Positions 34,230-43,120 are shown, numbered from the stretch's first letter. The stretch: 64,000 bases of DNA from Flavobacterium sp. Root186 (GCF_001428525.1 NZ_LMHW01000010.1:885853-949852), one strand, 5' to 3'. Numbers and translations are program-made. The notes: generated from the letters alone by a model not told the origin.

Positions 34230-37200
34230 ATGGGGAAACTTTACTCGCTGCACATATATTGTGTGTTTTTTATAACGACTTCAATATTTGCCTTTAATAC
34301 AAATGACAGAAGCAATTTAGCCCTTAAAGATTATTATAATCTTACTGTTCCTCCAACTGTTGATTTTAATTTTACCAATAATAATGCCTGCTCAGGTACT
34401 CCTGTGACATTCAATGCAGTAGTTACTGGCGCAGCACCTTTTAATTATAAATGGGACTTTGGAGACGGCACTTCAGCCACAATAAATAATCCGAATCATA
34501 CTTTTACGGCACTTGGCTGTGGTTCTCAAAATTTTACTGTAAAACTTACTGTTACAGATGCTAATGGCGAAGTAAATTCGGTTACCAAAACCGTTTCGGT
34601 TAAACAAAAACCAGATTTAAAGTTCGTTGATTTAAACAGTCCGGGAACGACAAAACCTTTTGAAAGATGTGGTGATAATAACTCAAATCCAAAATATACT
34701 ATAAATGTTGGAAACAGCTCAGCTTCTGTTTCTTGTATCACATCTTACAATGTAGATTGGGGAGATGGCAGTACAGAAACTAATGTTGTTTTTCCTAAAA
34801 AACATGAATACAAAAAATTAGGTTCATTTAATATGGTAATTACTGCAATGGGAACTAGTACCTGCAATAATTCGATTACCTATGTAGTAAAAAATTCTAA
34901 TAACCCAATTGGGGCGCTTATCGCACCGGGTAACACCACTAACTTGTGTACGCCTGTGCCGCAAATGGATTTTGCAATTGGATCTTGGGGACTTAACCCA
35001 TCAGATACTAATTATCAGGTAAATTATGGCGACGGTACATATCAAAGTTATACGCAGGCACAATTAGAAAGCTCTCCTTATTATAACAGTTTAAATCCGC
35101 AGGCGTCGCAAAATTTTCCTATTCCTCATACGTTTATGCGATTTAATTGTCCGTCAGGAAATACCGTTACCTTAACCATAACAACTTCTTGCGGAAGTAC
35201 CTTTTTAACTGCCGGGCCTATTATTATTTTAGATGTGCCAACTATAAGCTTTAATGTGCAGAGTATTGCATGTGCTAATACTTATACTCCATTTTATAAT
35301 ACAACTCAGGCAGGTTATACAAACGATTGCAGTACTTATAATGTATATACTTGGGATTTTGGAGACGGAACACCGGTTTCCAGAGAAGTAAATCCTTCTC
35401 ACGTCTATACCACACCGGGTACTTATACTATAAAGTTATCTGCCCAGACTCCCTGCGGAATTGGAAAATCAACCACGCAGACCATTTGTGTAGAACCTGT
35501 ATTAGTACCAAGTTTTACTTATGCAACGGCTTGTGCCTCAGAAAATGTTCAGATAACGAATACAACAGACACAAGTTTAGGATGCGGAACCGAAACTTAT
35601 TATTGGGAAGTTTTGAGTTATTATGAAGGTTTTTGCGGAAAAGGAAAAGGACAATATTCTTTTGTAAACGGTCAGTATGTTAGAAATCCGGTTATTAATT
35701 TTAGTAACCCTGGAACATACGAATTAAGGTTAAGAACATTAAATTCTTGCGGTATTTATCAATATACTACAAGATATATAGATGTAAAAAAGAAACCGGT
35801 AATCAAATTAGATCCTATTTCTGATTTCTGTAAGTCTGCTACAATCAAACCAGTAGGTACTGTAGTAGAAACTTGTTCACCAAGTTCGGAAATCACGTAT
35901 TTATGGAGTTTTCCGGGAGGAACACCTTCAACATCTACATCACTTAATCCGGGATCTATTAATTATACCAAAACCGGAAATTACATCGCAACTTTTAGTG
36001 TTACGAATAGTTGTGGAACAACAAGTGTGTCAAGAAATTTTTCTGTAGATATGGTTCTTTCGCCTGTAATAACGCCTAAAACGGCAGTAATTTGCAGTGG
36101 AAATTCATTTCAGATCACGCCAGTCAGTAACGGAACTACAGATAATGTACCAGCCGGAACAACGTATGTTTGGTCAAATCCGGTAGTTACTCCTGCGGGA
36201 GCAATAAGCGGTGCATTTGCTGAAGCAACACCAAGAACAAGTATTAGTCAGACTTTAACCAATCTTACTAATAATCGCGCAACGGTTGTTTATACCGTTT
36301 CACCAATTTCTAAACTTTGTCCGGGACCAGATTTTACGATTACAGTAACAGTCGATCCATTGATAAATGTAACAGAAACTATAAAACAGGGAACTTGTTT
36401 TGAAGCTAACGACGGGGCAATAAACATAACTGTTGCGGGAGGAATTCCGTTTTCAACAGGTGCACCTTACACTTATACATGGACAGGCCCTGATGGATAC
36501 ACGAGTTCAAACCAAAACATTTCGAATTTAAAACCGGGGTATTATAATTTAACGGTAGGAGATAACGGAAATTGTCCGTTTTCACGATCGTATTATGTTG
36601 GTGAACCGGGTAAATTCCAGATTTTAAGTGAATACAAACAAGATATAACCTGTTTTGGTTTAAACGATGGAAGAATTAATGTAAATGTATCTGGCGGAAA
36701 TCTGCCCTATACGTATGTATGGACAAAAGACGGAAATCCGTTTAGTGCCAATTCCGGAAACCTGAGCAATTTGGAGCCGGGAGTTTATGATGTAACTATT
36801 ACAGAAAAAAACAACTGTGGTATTCTACATGCTAACTTCAAGATCGAAGAACCGCCTTTGTTAGAACTTAGTTTTGTGAGCAAAGTTGATATTTTATGTT
36901 ATGGTTATTCAACGGGAGAAATTGATGTAAAAACAGTAGGAGGAAGAGTAACAGAAACCTCTCCGGGTGTTTACAGCTATAGATATTTTTGGACAGGTCC
37001 AAACGGATATACGAGTTATTCTCAAAACCTAAGAAATGTTCCGGCCGGAAATTACCATTTAACCGTTTCAGATAATTCGGGCTGTACAGATGATCTTGAT
37101 GTTATATTACTTCAAAATGATGAAATAAAATTAGAATATACCAAAACCGAAATTGCGTGTTATGATTATGCCGATGCTTCTATAATGATTAAAAGCATAA

Positions 37201-38603
37201 CGGGCGGAGTTCCATTTGCAACCGGAGATCCGTACATTATTAAATGGAGCAATTTAGGAACCGGACTTGTACAGAATAATTTATCTGCAGGAACTTATAT
37301 CATTTCTATTACCGATGCGGTAGGATGCCCTAAAGATTTTACGATAGTAATTGACAATGCACCAATTTTTACCATCAATCCAGATATTAAAAAAATATCT
37401 TGTTATGGCGAAAAAGACGCTCATATCCGTTTAAATCTTGTAGGTGGAAAAGCACCGGTAAAATTAGTTTGGGATGATGACGCAACTGCCGGAATCGAAA
37501 GAAATAATTTAGGACCGGGAACATATTCTGTAACCATTACAGACGGAAAAAATTGTATTATTAAAGGTTCATGGATAATTGATAATCCTTTGCTTTTAGA
37601 ATTAAATGCCGATGTTAAAAATCCGTTAGACTGTCTTAATGCCAATACAGGTTCCATCAACCTTGTCGTAACAGGTGGAACGCCGCCATTTACATACGCA
37701 TGGTCAAACGGTGCAACGACTGAAGATTTAGAAAATCTAATACCAAATAACTATACTGTAAAAGTAACCGATGCCAACGGCTGTAATAAATCAGCATCGT
37801 TTAAAATTACCCGTTTCGAACAGCTTACGCCATCAATCGAAGTGCTAACAGATTTTAATTGCGATACCAAACATGTCAAACAGACATTTGTAGGACATGT
37901 AAAAGGAGGAATTCCGCCTTATACACTTAGCTGGTCAGATGGAGTAGTTTCAGGGGCCAATGGTGAGATTATGAATACCGATGATAACGGCTTGGTAATC
38001 TTTACCGTAAAAGACAGTTTTGGCTGTTCTGCCGATGTTTCGTATAATGTTGATACACCTGTTTTAGGTATTGCTAACTTCTCCACAGGTTCTTACGGAA
38101 AAGACATGTACGATTTGTATTCGATTTACGATCCTATCACATTTACAAATTTAGCAACAGGAACATTCACTTTAATCTCTTGGGATTTTGGTGATGGAAA
38201 TTTCTCAGACGAAGAAAATCCTAAACACATCTATACTAAGGAAGGAACTTATACTATAAAACAAACCGTTACTTATCCGTTTGGCTGCCAATACACGTAC
38301 AGCACAACATTAAAAGTAGAAAAAGGATACAGCCTAATTATGCCAAATGCCTTTACACCAAATAATGACGGTATGAACGATACGTTTGCACCTGTATTCC
38401 TTGGTTTATCAGACATTACCTTAGACGTTTTTGATACCTGGGGTGCTGTTATTTACTCAGAAACCGGTACAAACATCAGAGGCTGGAATGGAAAAGTAAA
38501 AGATATTGATGCCGAAAACGGAAACTATTATTATAAAATAACCTTAAAGACCTTTTACCACCATACGGTAGTAGAAAAAGGAGCATTTACACTAATTAAA
38601 TAA
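34230..38603 (+). CDS. Giant T9SS-secreted PKD/SprB-repeat surface protein
   Basis: 1457 residues. N-terminal signal segment (about 1-24), then PKD-type domains (FNYKWDFGDGTSATINNP, YNVDWGDGSTE, YTWDFGDGTPVSREVNPSHVY). From about residue 715 come seven or so SprB repeats, each starting with a Cys and a GxINxxVxGGxPPYTYxW pattern (CFEANDGAINITVAGG, CLNANTGSINLVVTGG). A last PKD domain and the CHU_C gliding-motility C-terminal domain follow (PNAFTPNNDGMNDTF, WGAVIYSETG), which is the type B T9SS sorting signal. Exported to the cell surface, probably as adhesin; paired with the SprF-like gene 16 bases downstream. Confidence 0.93.
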   Translation: MGKLYSLHIYCVFFITTSIFAFNTNDRSNLALKDYYNLTVPPTVDFNFTNNNACSGTPVTFNAVVTGAAPFNYKWDFGDGTSATINNPNHTFTALGCGSQNFTVKLTVTDANGEVNSVTKTVSVKQKPDLKFVDLNSPGTTKPFERCGDNNSNPKYTINVGNSSASVSCITSYNVDWGDGSTETNVVFPKKHEYKKLGSFNMVITAMGTSTCNNSITYVVKNSNNPIGALIAPGNTTNLCTPVPQMDFAIGSWGLNPSDTNYQVNYGDGTYQSYTQAQLESSPYYNSLNPQASQNFPIPHTFMRFNCPSGNTVTLTITTSCGSTFLTAGPIIILDVPTISFNVQSIACANTYTPFYNTTQAGYTNDCSTYNVYTWDFGDGTPVSREVNPSHVYTTPGTYTIKLSAQTPCGIGKSTTQTICVEPVLVPSFTYATACASENVQITNTTDTSLGCGTETYYWEVLSYYEGFCGKGKGQYSFVNGQYVRNPVINFSNPGTYELRLRTLNSCGIYQYTTRYIDVKKKPVIKLDPISDFCKSATIKPVGTVVETCSPSSEITYLWSFPGGTPSTSTSLNPGSINYTKTGNYIATFSVTNSCGTTSVSRNFSVDMVLSPVITPKTAVICSGNSFQITPVSNGTTDNVPAGTTYVWSNPVVTPAGAISGAFAEATPRTSISQTLTNLTNNRATVVYTVSPISKLCPGPDFTITVTVDPLINVTETIKQGTCFEANDGAINITVAGGIPFSTGAPYTYTWTGPDGYTSSNQNISNLKPGYYNLTVGDNGNCPFSRSYYVGEPGKFQILSEYKQDITCFGLNDGRINVNVSGGNLPYTYVWTKDGNPFSANSGNLSNLEPGVYDVTITEKNNCGILHANFKIEEPPLLELSFVSKVDILCYGYSTGEIDVKTVGGRVTETSPGVYSYRYFWTGPNGYTSYSQNLRNVPAGNYHLTVSDNSGCTDDLDVILLQNDEIKLEYTKTEIACYDYADASIMIKSITGGVPFATGDPYIIKWSNLGTGLVQNNLSAGTYIISITDAVGCPKDFTIVIDNAPIFTINPDIKKISCYGEKDAHIRLNLVGGKAPVKLVWDDDATAGIERNNLGPGTYSVTITDGKNCIIKGSWIIDNPLLLELNADVKNPLDCLNANTGSINLVVTGGTPPFTYAWSNGATTEDLENLIPNNYTVKVTDANGCNKSASFKITRFEQLTPSIEVLTDFNCDTKHVKQTFVGHVKGGIPPYTLSWSDGVVSGANGEIMNTDDNGLVIFTVKDSFGCSADVSYNVDTPVLGIANFSTGSYGKDMYDLYSIYDPITFTNLATGTFTLISWDFGDGNFSDEENPKHIYTKEGTYTIKQTVTYPFGCQYTYSTTLKVEKGYSLIMPNAFTPNNDGMNDTFAPVFLGLSDITLDVFDTWGAVIYSETGTNIRGWNGKVKDIDAENGNYYYKITLKTFYHHTVVEKGAFTLIK

Positions 38604-38619
38604 GCAACAAGCATAACCA

Positions 38620-39621
38620 ATGAGATTAAAACTATTTATTATAATTATTACATGTTGCTTCTATTCTCAGGCAAAAGCGCAAGATCCTATTTTTACACAA
38701 TATTTTCTAATTCCGGAAACCCTAAACCCGGGATTTACCGGATTTATGGAAACTACCTATGCAGGTATAATTCACCGAGAACAATGGCCGGATTTAGACC
38801 TTAGAATAGATACGGATTATGCATTCGTGAATACCTGGAGTGACAAATTAAACAGCGGTTTAGGAATTAGTTTTTTAAACCAAAGAGAAAACCTGACCAG
38901 TTATAATTATTCGCAGATAAATGCAAATTACGCCTATAAAGTAAAACTAAACGACGACTGGTATTTTAGACCCGCTGTCGAAGCCGGTTTCGGACTTAAA
39001 TCATTTGGATTCCAAAATCTATTGCTCGAAGATCAAATCAATATTCGAACAGGTGTTATCAATTCAAGCACGATGGACCCGACGTTGTTAAACAGAAAAA
39101 TGACTTTTTTTGATGTTTCTGCCGGAATGGTTTTCAATAACGACGACACTTGGATTGGTCTTTCGATGAAACATCTTAACAAACCCAATATTGCCTTTAG
39201 TTCAGAAGGAAATGTGCCTTTAAACACCTTTTTCTCTTTAAGCGCAGGTTACGAATTCCTTGTAATAGATTATATAGATGTAGTATTGCTTCCATATGAA
39301 ACTAAGTTTTTTGTAACCTCAAACTACATGCAGCAAGGCCGATACAACAGACTTGATTTAGGAGCTTCGATATTATTCGAAAAAATATTCTTTGGCGCAA
39401 CAGCCGTAACAAATCCTGCAAAAAACGGAATCAATGGCGATTTGCTGACATCTGTAAACCTTTTTACGGGCTTGCAGTACGAACATTTAAGATTTGGACT
39501 TTCATACGATTTAAACACAACCAAAATTGGAAAAACAGGCGGAATCTACGAACTTTCACTAACGTATCAGTTTGATTTAAGCAGAAAATGTTTCGGCTGT
39601 CCTAACTATTCAGGGAAATAA
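38620..39621 (+). CDS. PorP/SprF-family T9SS outer-membrane protein
   Basis: 333 residues: signal peptide (1-20, ends AKAQ), then the PorP/SprF beta-barrel with its N-terminal signature DPIFTQYFLIPETLNPGFTG and later RPAVEAGFGLKSFGFQNL. PorP/SprF proteins are dedicated outer-membrane partners needed for secretion or surface attachment of the adjacent CHU_C-domain protein (known for SprF/SprB). Clearly co-transcribed with the gene before it. Confidence 0.93.
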   Translation: MRLKLFIIIITCCFYSQAKAQDPIFTQYFLIPETLNPGFTGFMETTYAGIIHREQWPDLDLRIDTDYAFVNTWSDKLNSGLGISFLNQRENLTSYNYSQINANYAYKVKLNDDWYFRPAVEAGFGLKSFGFQNLLLEDQINIRTGVINSSTMDPTLLNRKMTFFDVSAGMVFNNDDTWIGLSMKHLNKPNIAFSSEGNVPLNTFFSLSAGYEFLVIDYIDVVLLPYETKFFVTSNYMQQGRYNRLDLGASILFEKIFFGATAVTNPAKNGINGDLLTSVNLFTGLQYEHLRFGLSYDLNTTKIGKTGGIYELSLTYQFDLSRKCFGCPNYSGK

Positions 39622-39991
39622 TATAAGGATAATAATTTGGGCGTGTCCCTTCGGGTCGGGCTTTCGGCTATATTCCCGATTAACAAAAACTACGGCTAAA
39701 AAGCCTTGTTTTTCTAAATCGGGAGATACCGCCTCAATCCCTCACGCATAAACGGGAACACAGCAATTTCGTTTCTAAATATTAAAAAACAATAATTTTA
39801 TTCGTTCCAATATTCCGTAGAGACGCACTGCTGTGCGTCTCCGCAACGATGATCCATAAACGTTAACACATACAGCAAACCCGACAGGTTTTTAAAACCT
39901 GTCGGGTTTAATTATTACGTCATATTGGTGTCGAATCACTTTGCGTAGATGCACAGCAGTGCGTCTCTACAGAATATCTTTGCGGATAATT
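39622..39991. repeat. Intergenic repeat cluster
   Basis: No gene. 39640-39760 is a dispersed repeat (GGCGTGTCCCTTCGGGTCGG, CTTTCGGCTATATTCCC, with ATCGGGAGATACCGCC). 39816-39842 and 39944-39970 are inverted copies of the GTAGAGACGCACTGCTGTGC palindrome family, bracketing a hairpin at 39877-39909. Confidence 0.7.
39877..39909. terminator. Hairpin terminator
   Basis: AAACCCGACAGGTTTT and its complement around a short A/T loop; can stop transcription from either side. Confidence 0.7.
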
Positions 39992-40606
39992 TTACGTTAA
40001 TAAAGAAATTTCTTTTTCAATATTAATTCTCGCTTTCCCTTCATATAAATTCCTGAATTCCTCGGTTTGAAAAATAAACTCATTTTCCAGAAAATGTTTC
40101 AGGGCTTTAGCACGTCCGGGTTTGTATAGAAAATCAGGATAAATGCGATATTCTTTTCTTATTTGTTCAAAGTAGATTTTATAATCATTCCAACCTTGTG
40201 CAAGAATTTTCAAATCAAAATCAATTAGCCAGTTAATATCCTCAATTTGATTATGCTGATGCTGCTGTGTAGCACAAATGGCATCAAAAACTAATTGTTT
40301 ATTTAAATTGACATTTTCAGGTAAAATTGCCAAAGCATATTCGGCACTTTTGAGTTCGTTATCTTTTTTAGAAGCCGAATAAACAAAATCATGATAAAAA
40401 ATAGAAAATAATATCTCATTTGGATTTTGAAGTTTATCACAATACGTTTCAAAACTCCCAATCATAGCCGAAATATGAGTTAAGTTGTGGTAATGTCTTG
40501 ATTTTGTTGAATATGACTTTTCTAAATCCTTCCAGTTCTGCTGAATTTCATTTGCTGAAAAGCCAATATTCAAAAGTAATTCAGAATAGATTTTCTCTAA
40601 ATTCAT
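39992..40606 (-). CDS. HD-superfamily metal-dependent phosphohydrolase
   Basis: 204 residues. The HD-type metal-binding residues are visible in RHYHNLTHISAM (His pair) and FSIFYHDFVYSA (HD), then INWLIDFDLKILAQ with a late Asp. This branch ('predicted metal-dependent HD superfamily phosphohydrolase') lacks a proven substrate; HD enzymes act on nucleotides or cyclic phosphates. It is divergent from rsr, and its start is only 33 bases from the first copy of the shared operator, so it may belong to the RNA-repair regulon and trim RNA or nucleotide ends (inference). Confidence 0.82.
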   Translation of the reverse strand: MNLEKIYSELLLNIGFSANEIQQNWKDLEKSYSTKSRHYHNLTHISAMIGSFETYCDKLQNPNEILFSIFYHDFVYSASKKDNELKSAEYALAILPENVNLNKQLVFDAICATQQHQHNQIEDINWLIDFDLKILAQGWNDYKIYFEQIRKEYRIYPDFLYKPGRAKALKHFLENEFIFQTEEFRNLYEGKARINIEKEISLLT

Positions 40607-40639
40607 CTTGTTTTTTACTCAAATTTAAAATTTCTTTTT

Positions 40640-40679
40640 TACTGCGCAAAATAATTGCGCAGTAGTTCTGAAATCTTTG
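40640..40679 (+). promoter_or_regulatory. Operator-promoter copy 1 (rsr)
   Basis: Palindrome TACTGCGCAA-N5-TTGCGCAGTA at 40640-40664, then AATCTTTG at 40672-40679. The palindrome centre lies 27 bases before the end of the AAnnTTTG box, i.e. over the -33 region. The following TTTGCTCAGGAAATAAAACA is shared with copy 4. It sits between the HD gene and rsr. Confidence 0.75.
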
Positions 40680-40725
40680 CTCAGGAAATAAAACAATAAC
40701 CATTGTCTAATTTTAAAAACCAGAA

Positions 40726-42255
40726 ATGATGAAATTCAATTTTTTAGCAAAAGAGAAAAACAATAAAAGCAATATAGTTAATCACGAAAATGCACCAGCT
40801 TTTTCTTTAACATCAGAATATGAATTGTATGCAGCAGTTGTAACTACAAGTTTAAACGCTTCATTTTACGAAAAAGATACAACTCGTTTACAAAGAATAC
40901 AAAGCCTAATCAAAAAAAGCAATCCGGTATTTGTAGCAAAATTGGCTGTTTATGCCCGTAACGAAATGCATATGCGTTCTGTACCATTAGTTTTGATTGT
41001 AGAATTAGCCAAGATATATTCTGGCGATTCTTTAATCAGTAAAATGATTACACATGTTATACAACGTGCAGATGAAATAACAGAATTATTGGCTTACTAT
41101 CAAATGGCAAACGAACGAAATGGCGTTAAAAAATTAAACCGTTTATCAAAACAAATACAAAAAGGTTTAGCAGTTTCGTTCAACAAATTTGACGAATACC
41201 AATTCGCAAAATACAATCGTGATGGTGCTGTAAAATTAAAAGATGCTTTGTTTTTGGTTCATCCAAAAGCAAAAGATGAAGCGCAGCAAGCAATTTTTGA
41301 TAAATTGGTAAACAACACTTTGCAAACGCCATATACATGGGAAACAGAATTGTCGCAATTAGGTCAAGTAAAATTTTACAACCACATTGAAAAACAAAAA
41401 GCATTCAAACAAAAATGGGAAGAATTAATCGATAGCGGTAAAATAGGTTACATGGCATTGTTGCGTAACTTACGAAATATCTTAGAGGCGAATGTTTCAG
41501 GTTCTCATATGTTGAAAGTATGCGATTACCTTTCTAACGAAAAAGCAGTCGCAAACTCAAAACAATTGCCATTCCGATTCTTAGCAGCATATCGTGAAGT
41601 GAAAGATTTGAATTTCAAATACACTTCAATGGTTTTAGATACCTTGGAAGATGCTGTTATGGCGAGTTCACAAAACATAAAAGGTTTTGATGTTAATACA
41701 TCGGTTGTAATTGCCTGTGACGTTTCGGGTTCTATGCAAAAAGCAATCTCACCAAAAAGTAAAGTAATGCTTTACGATATCGGTTTGATGTTGGGTATGT
41801 TGATGCAAAGCCGTTGCCAAAATGTGGTAAGCGGTATGTTTGGTGACCGTTGGAAAATAATCAATATGCCAAAACGAAACATATTGGCCAACGTTAACGA
41901 ATATTACAAACGAGAAGGTGAAGTAGGTTATGCTACAAACGGTCATTTGGTTGTAGAAGATTTAATCAGCCGAAAAGAAATTGTAGATAAAGTAATGTTG
42001 TTTACAGATGTTCAAATTTGGAATAATACGTACACAAAAGACTCATTTGCAAACTCCTGGAACCGATACAAAAGTATCGCGCCAAATTCAAAATTGTATT
42101 TGTTTGATTTGGCTGGTTACGGTCAGTCGCCAATAAACATCGAAAAAAACGATGTATATTTAATAGCCGGATGGTCAGATAAAGTATTTGATGTTTTGAA
42201 TGCTTTAGAAGATAAAAACAGTGCGTTGAATTACATCAACCGAATAGAATTATAA
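40726..42255 (+). CDS. rsr: Ro60 orthologue Rsr (TROVE + vWA)
   Basis: 509 residues: a TROVE domain of HEAT-like repeats (about 20-325), the ring that binds Y RNA outside and misfolded RNA ends in its central hole, and a vWA domain (about 325-509) with an intact MIDAS (CDVSGSM about 331; later LFTDVQIW). Bacterial Rsr binds Y RNAs and guides RNA exonucleases during stress. It is followed by the six-unit Y-RNA-like array and rtcB, the classical partners, and is preceded by operator copy 1. Confidence 0.95.
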   Translation: MMKFNFLAKEKNNKSNIVNHENAPAFSLTSEYELYAAVVTTSLNASFYEKDTTRLQRIQSLIKKSNPVFVAKLAVYARNEMHMRSVPLVLIVELAKIYSGDSLISKMITHVIQRADEITELLAYYQMANERNGVKKLNRLSKQIQKGLAVSFNKFDEYQFAKYNRDGAVKLKDALFLVHPKAKDEAQQAIFDKLVNNTLQTPYTWETELSQLGQVKFYNHIEKQKAFKQKWEELIDSGKIGYMALLRNLRNILEANVSGSHMLKVCDYLSNEKAVANSKQLPFRFLAAYREVKDLNFKYTSMVLDTLEDAVMASSQNIKGFDVNTSVVIACDVSGSMQKAISPKSKVMLYDIGLMLGMLMQSRCQNVVSGMFGDRWKIINMPKRNILANVNEYYKREGEVGYATNGHLVVEDLISRKEIVDKVMLFTDVQIWNNTYTKDSFANSWNRYKSIAPNSKLYLFDLAGYGQSPINIEKNDVYLIAGWSDKVFDVLNALEDKNSALNYINRIEL

Positions 42256-42263
42256 AAAAGAAT

Positions 42264-42304
42264 CTACTGCGCAAAATAATTGCGCAGTAGTATTCAAATA
42301 TTTG
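42264..42304 (+). promoter_or_regulatory. Operator-promoter copy 2 (Y RNA array)
   Basis: Perfect 11-bp arms CTACTGCGCAA / TTGCGCAGTAG around 5 bases (42264-42290), then AATATTTG at 42297-42304. It starts 9 bases after the rsr stop, so it could also act as a terminator hairpin, but no T-tract follows. Predicted RNA start near 42311, about 25 bases before the first Y-like module. Confidence 0.75.
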
Positions 42305-42335
42305 TAAAAGGAAAAGTTCATTGAAAATAAAGAAA

Positions 42336-42477
42336 AAACAAGTGCCGTAAATAAGTGTTACTTCGCATTTTTAACGCCCGGGTCGTGAGTTCGATTCTCA
42401 CTATTTTTGTTTAATTATAAAAATATAGCTCAGATGGTTAGAGCAGGATATGTCATTTATTGCTTATTGCCTTGTTT
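42336..42477 (+). ncRNA. Y RNA-like module 1 with circularly permuted tRNA mimic
   Basis: Lower stem AAACAAG (42336) with CTTGTTT (42471), 7 perfect pairs. The internal motif TGCCGT faces TATTGC. Upper helix AATAAGTG (42350) pairs with CATTTATT (42454), and TACTTCG sits at 42359-42365. Inside is a tRNA mimic in permuted order: T-arm GTGAG-TTCGATT-CTCAC (42385-42401), acceptor 3' strand TATTTTT (42402), loop, acceptor 5' strand AAAAATA (42419; 7 pairs), T8-A9, D-arm GCTC-AGATGGTTA-GAGC. The Y stem occupies the place of the anticodon arm, as in the known YrlA RNAs. Confidence 0.85.
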
Positions 42478-42484
42478 AAAATAC

Positions 42485-42606
42485 ATTGGTGTCGTAGACA
42501 ATAGTTACTTCGAGGGAATTGTGTTACAGGTTCGAATCCTGTTCAGGTAATCTGATGGTGTAAGTGGAAACACGCATAAATAGTCTCTTGTCGCTCATAA
42601 CCCGAT
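42485..42606 (+). ncRNA. Y RNA-like module 2 with permuted tRNA mimic
   Basis: Lower stem ATTGG with CC(C)GAT, motif TGTCGT (42490) facing CATAAC, upper helix GACAA (42497) with TTGTC (42588), TACTTCG after 10 bases. Permuted tRNA part: T-arm ACAGG-TTCGAAT-CCTGT (42526-42542), short acceptor TCAG/CTGA closed by 5 bases, then TG and D-arm GTGT-AAGTGGAA-ACAC. Confidence 0.78.
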
Positions 42607-42612
42607 AAAATA

Positions 42613-42747
42613 AAAAGAATGTCGTAAATAAGAGATACTTCGTCAGCAATTTTGGGGAGGAATAGCGAAGTTGTAAAATCAGCAAGGCTATCCAGTTCGA
42701 CTCTGGCAAGACATGCCCCGTTTCTCTTATTGCTTGTAACTTCTTTT
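42613..42747 (+). ncRNA. Y RNA-like module 3 with tRNA-like insert
   Basis: Lower stem AAAAGAA (42613) with TTCTTTT (42741), TGTCGT at 42620 facing TGTAAC, upper helix AATAAGAGA (42627) with TCTCTTATT (42723), TACTTCG after 10 bases. The enclosed part has GGGG/CCCC ends, a D-arm-like AATAGCGAAGTTG and a T-arm CCAG-TTCGACT-CTGG, here in normal tRNA order and without an anticodon arm. Confidence 0.75.
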
Positions 42748-42754
42748 ATAAAAA

Positions 42755-42820
42755 TGAAAAATGTCGTGTGTGAGAGCTACTTCGTTCAAAAAATAACTCT
42801 TGCCAATTATTACTTTTTCA
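42755..42820 (+). ncRNA. Y RNA-like module 4 (minimal)
   Basis: Lower stem TGAAAAA (42755) with TTTTTCA (42814), 7 perfect pairs; TGTCGT at 42762 facing ATTAC; upper helix TGAGAG (42771) with CTCTTG (42797, two wobble pairs); TACTTCG after 10 bases. Only a short A-rich loop is enclosed, with no tRNA-like domain. Confidence 0.72.
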
Positions 42821-42826
42821 AAAAAT

Positions 42827-42909
42827 AAGATGCCGTCTATAAAGCGCTACTTCGTGGCATGATAATATTAGGTTCGAATCCTTAAAGTCGCTTGTAGGAT
42901 ATTGCTCTT
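42827..42909 (+). ncRNA. Y RNA-like module 5 with lone T-arm
   Basis: Lower stem AAGA with TCTT, TGCCGT at 42831 facing ATATTGC, upper helix CTAT-a-AAGCG (42837) with CGCTTGTAG (42889), one bulged A. TACTTCG follows after 11 bases, the bulge accounting for the extra base. It encloses a T-arm TTAGG-TTCGAAT-CCTTA. Confidence 0.72.
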
Positions 42910-42913
42910 TAAA

Positions 42914-42984
42914 AAAAGAGTGTCGTCAGGAAATGGTTACTTCGTCCAAAGAAAATTAAACCATTCCTAAACATTACCTCTTTT
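42914..42984 (+). ncRNA. Y RNA-like module 6 (minimal)
   Basis: Lower stem AAAAGAG (42914) with CTCTTTT (42978), TGTCGT at 42921 facing CATTAC, upper helix AGGA-a-ATGGTT with AACCATTCCT (42959), one bulged A, TACTTCG after 11 bases. No tRNA-like part. Last unit of the array; no clear terminator follows. Confidence 0.74.
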
Positions 42985-43028
42985 AAAATTATTAATTTAA
43001 AAAAATGAATGTTGAACAAACGCATTTA

Positions 43029-43120
43029 TTTGTCATTTCGAGGGACGAGAAATCTCCGCAACGGGAGTCCAATCTTTGTAGAGCTTCTCGTGAAGATTTC
43101 TCGTTCCTCGAAATGACAAA
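43029..43120. repeat. TTGTCATTTCGA inverted-repeat element
   Basis: 27-bp arms with one mismatch (TTTGTCATTTCGAGGGACGA then GAAATCT, and its complement at 43094-43120) around a 38-base centre. Same family as 27984-28085. Followed by a 'ctttgcgtctctgcgactttgcgag' tract up to 43172. Confidence 0.8.

Noticed and set aside
42264..42290. Operator copies 2 and 4 read as terminators of rsr and the ATP-grasp gene
   Set aside because: They lie 9 bases after the stops and could fold, but no T-tract follows. Copies 1 and 3 are not behind same-strand genes, and all four share fixed spacing to AAnnTTTG, so a promoter role fits better. A dual role is not excluded.
42524..42709. 61-codon minus-strand ORF across the Y RNA-like array
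   Set aside because: It is antisense to modules 2 and 3, has no domain, and its frame follows the tRNA-like sequences; the paired-stem evidence on the plus strand explains the region better.
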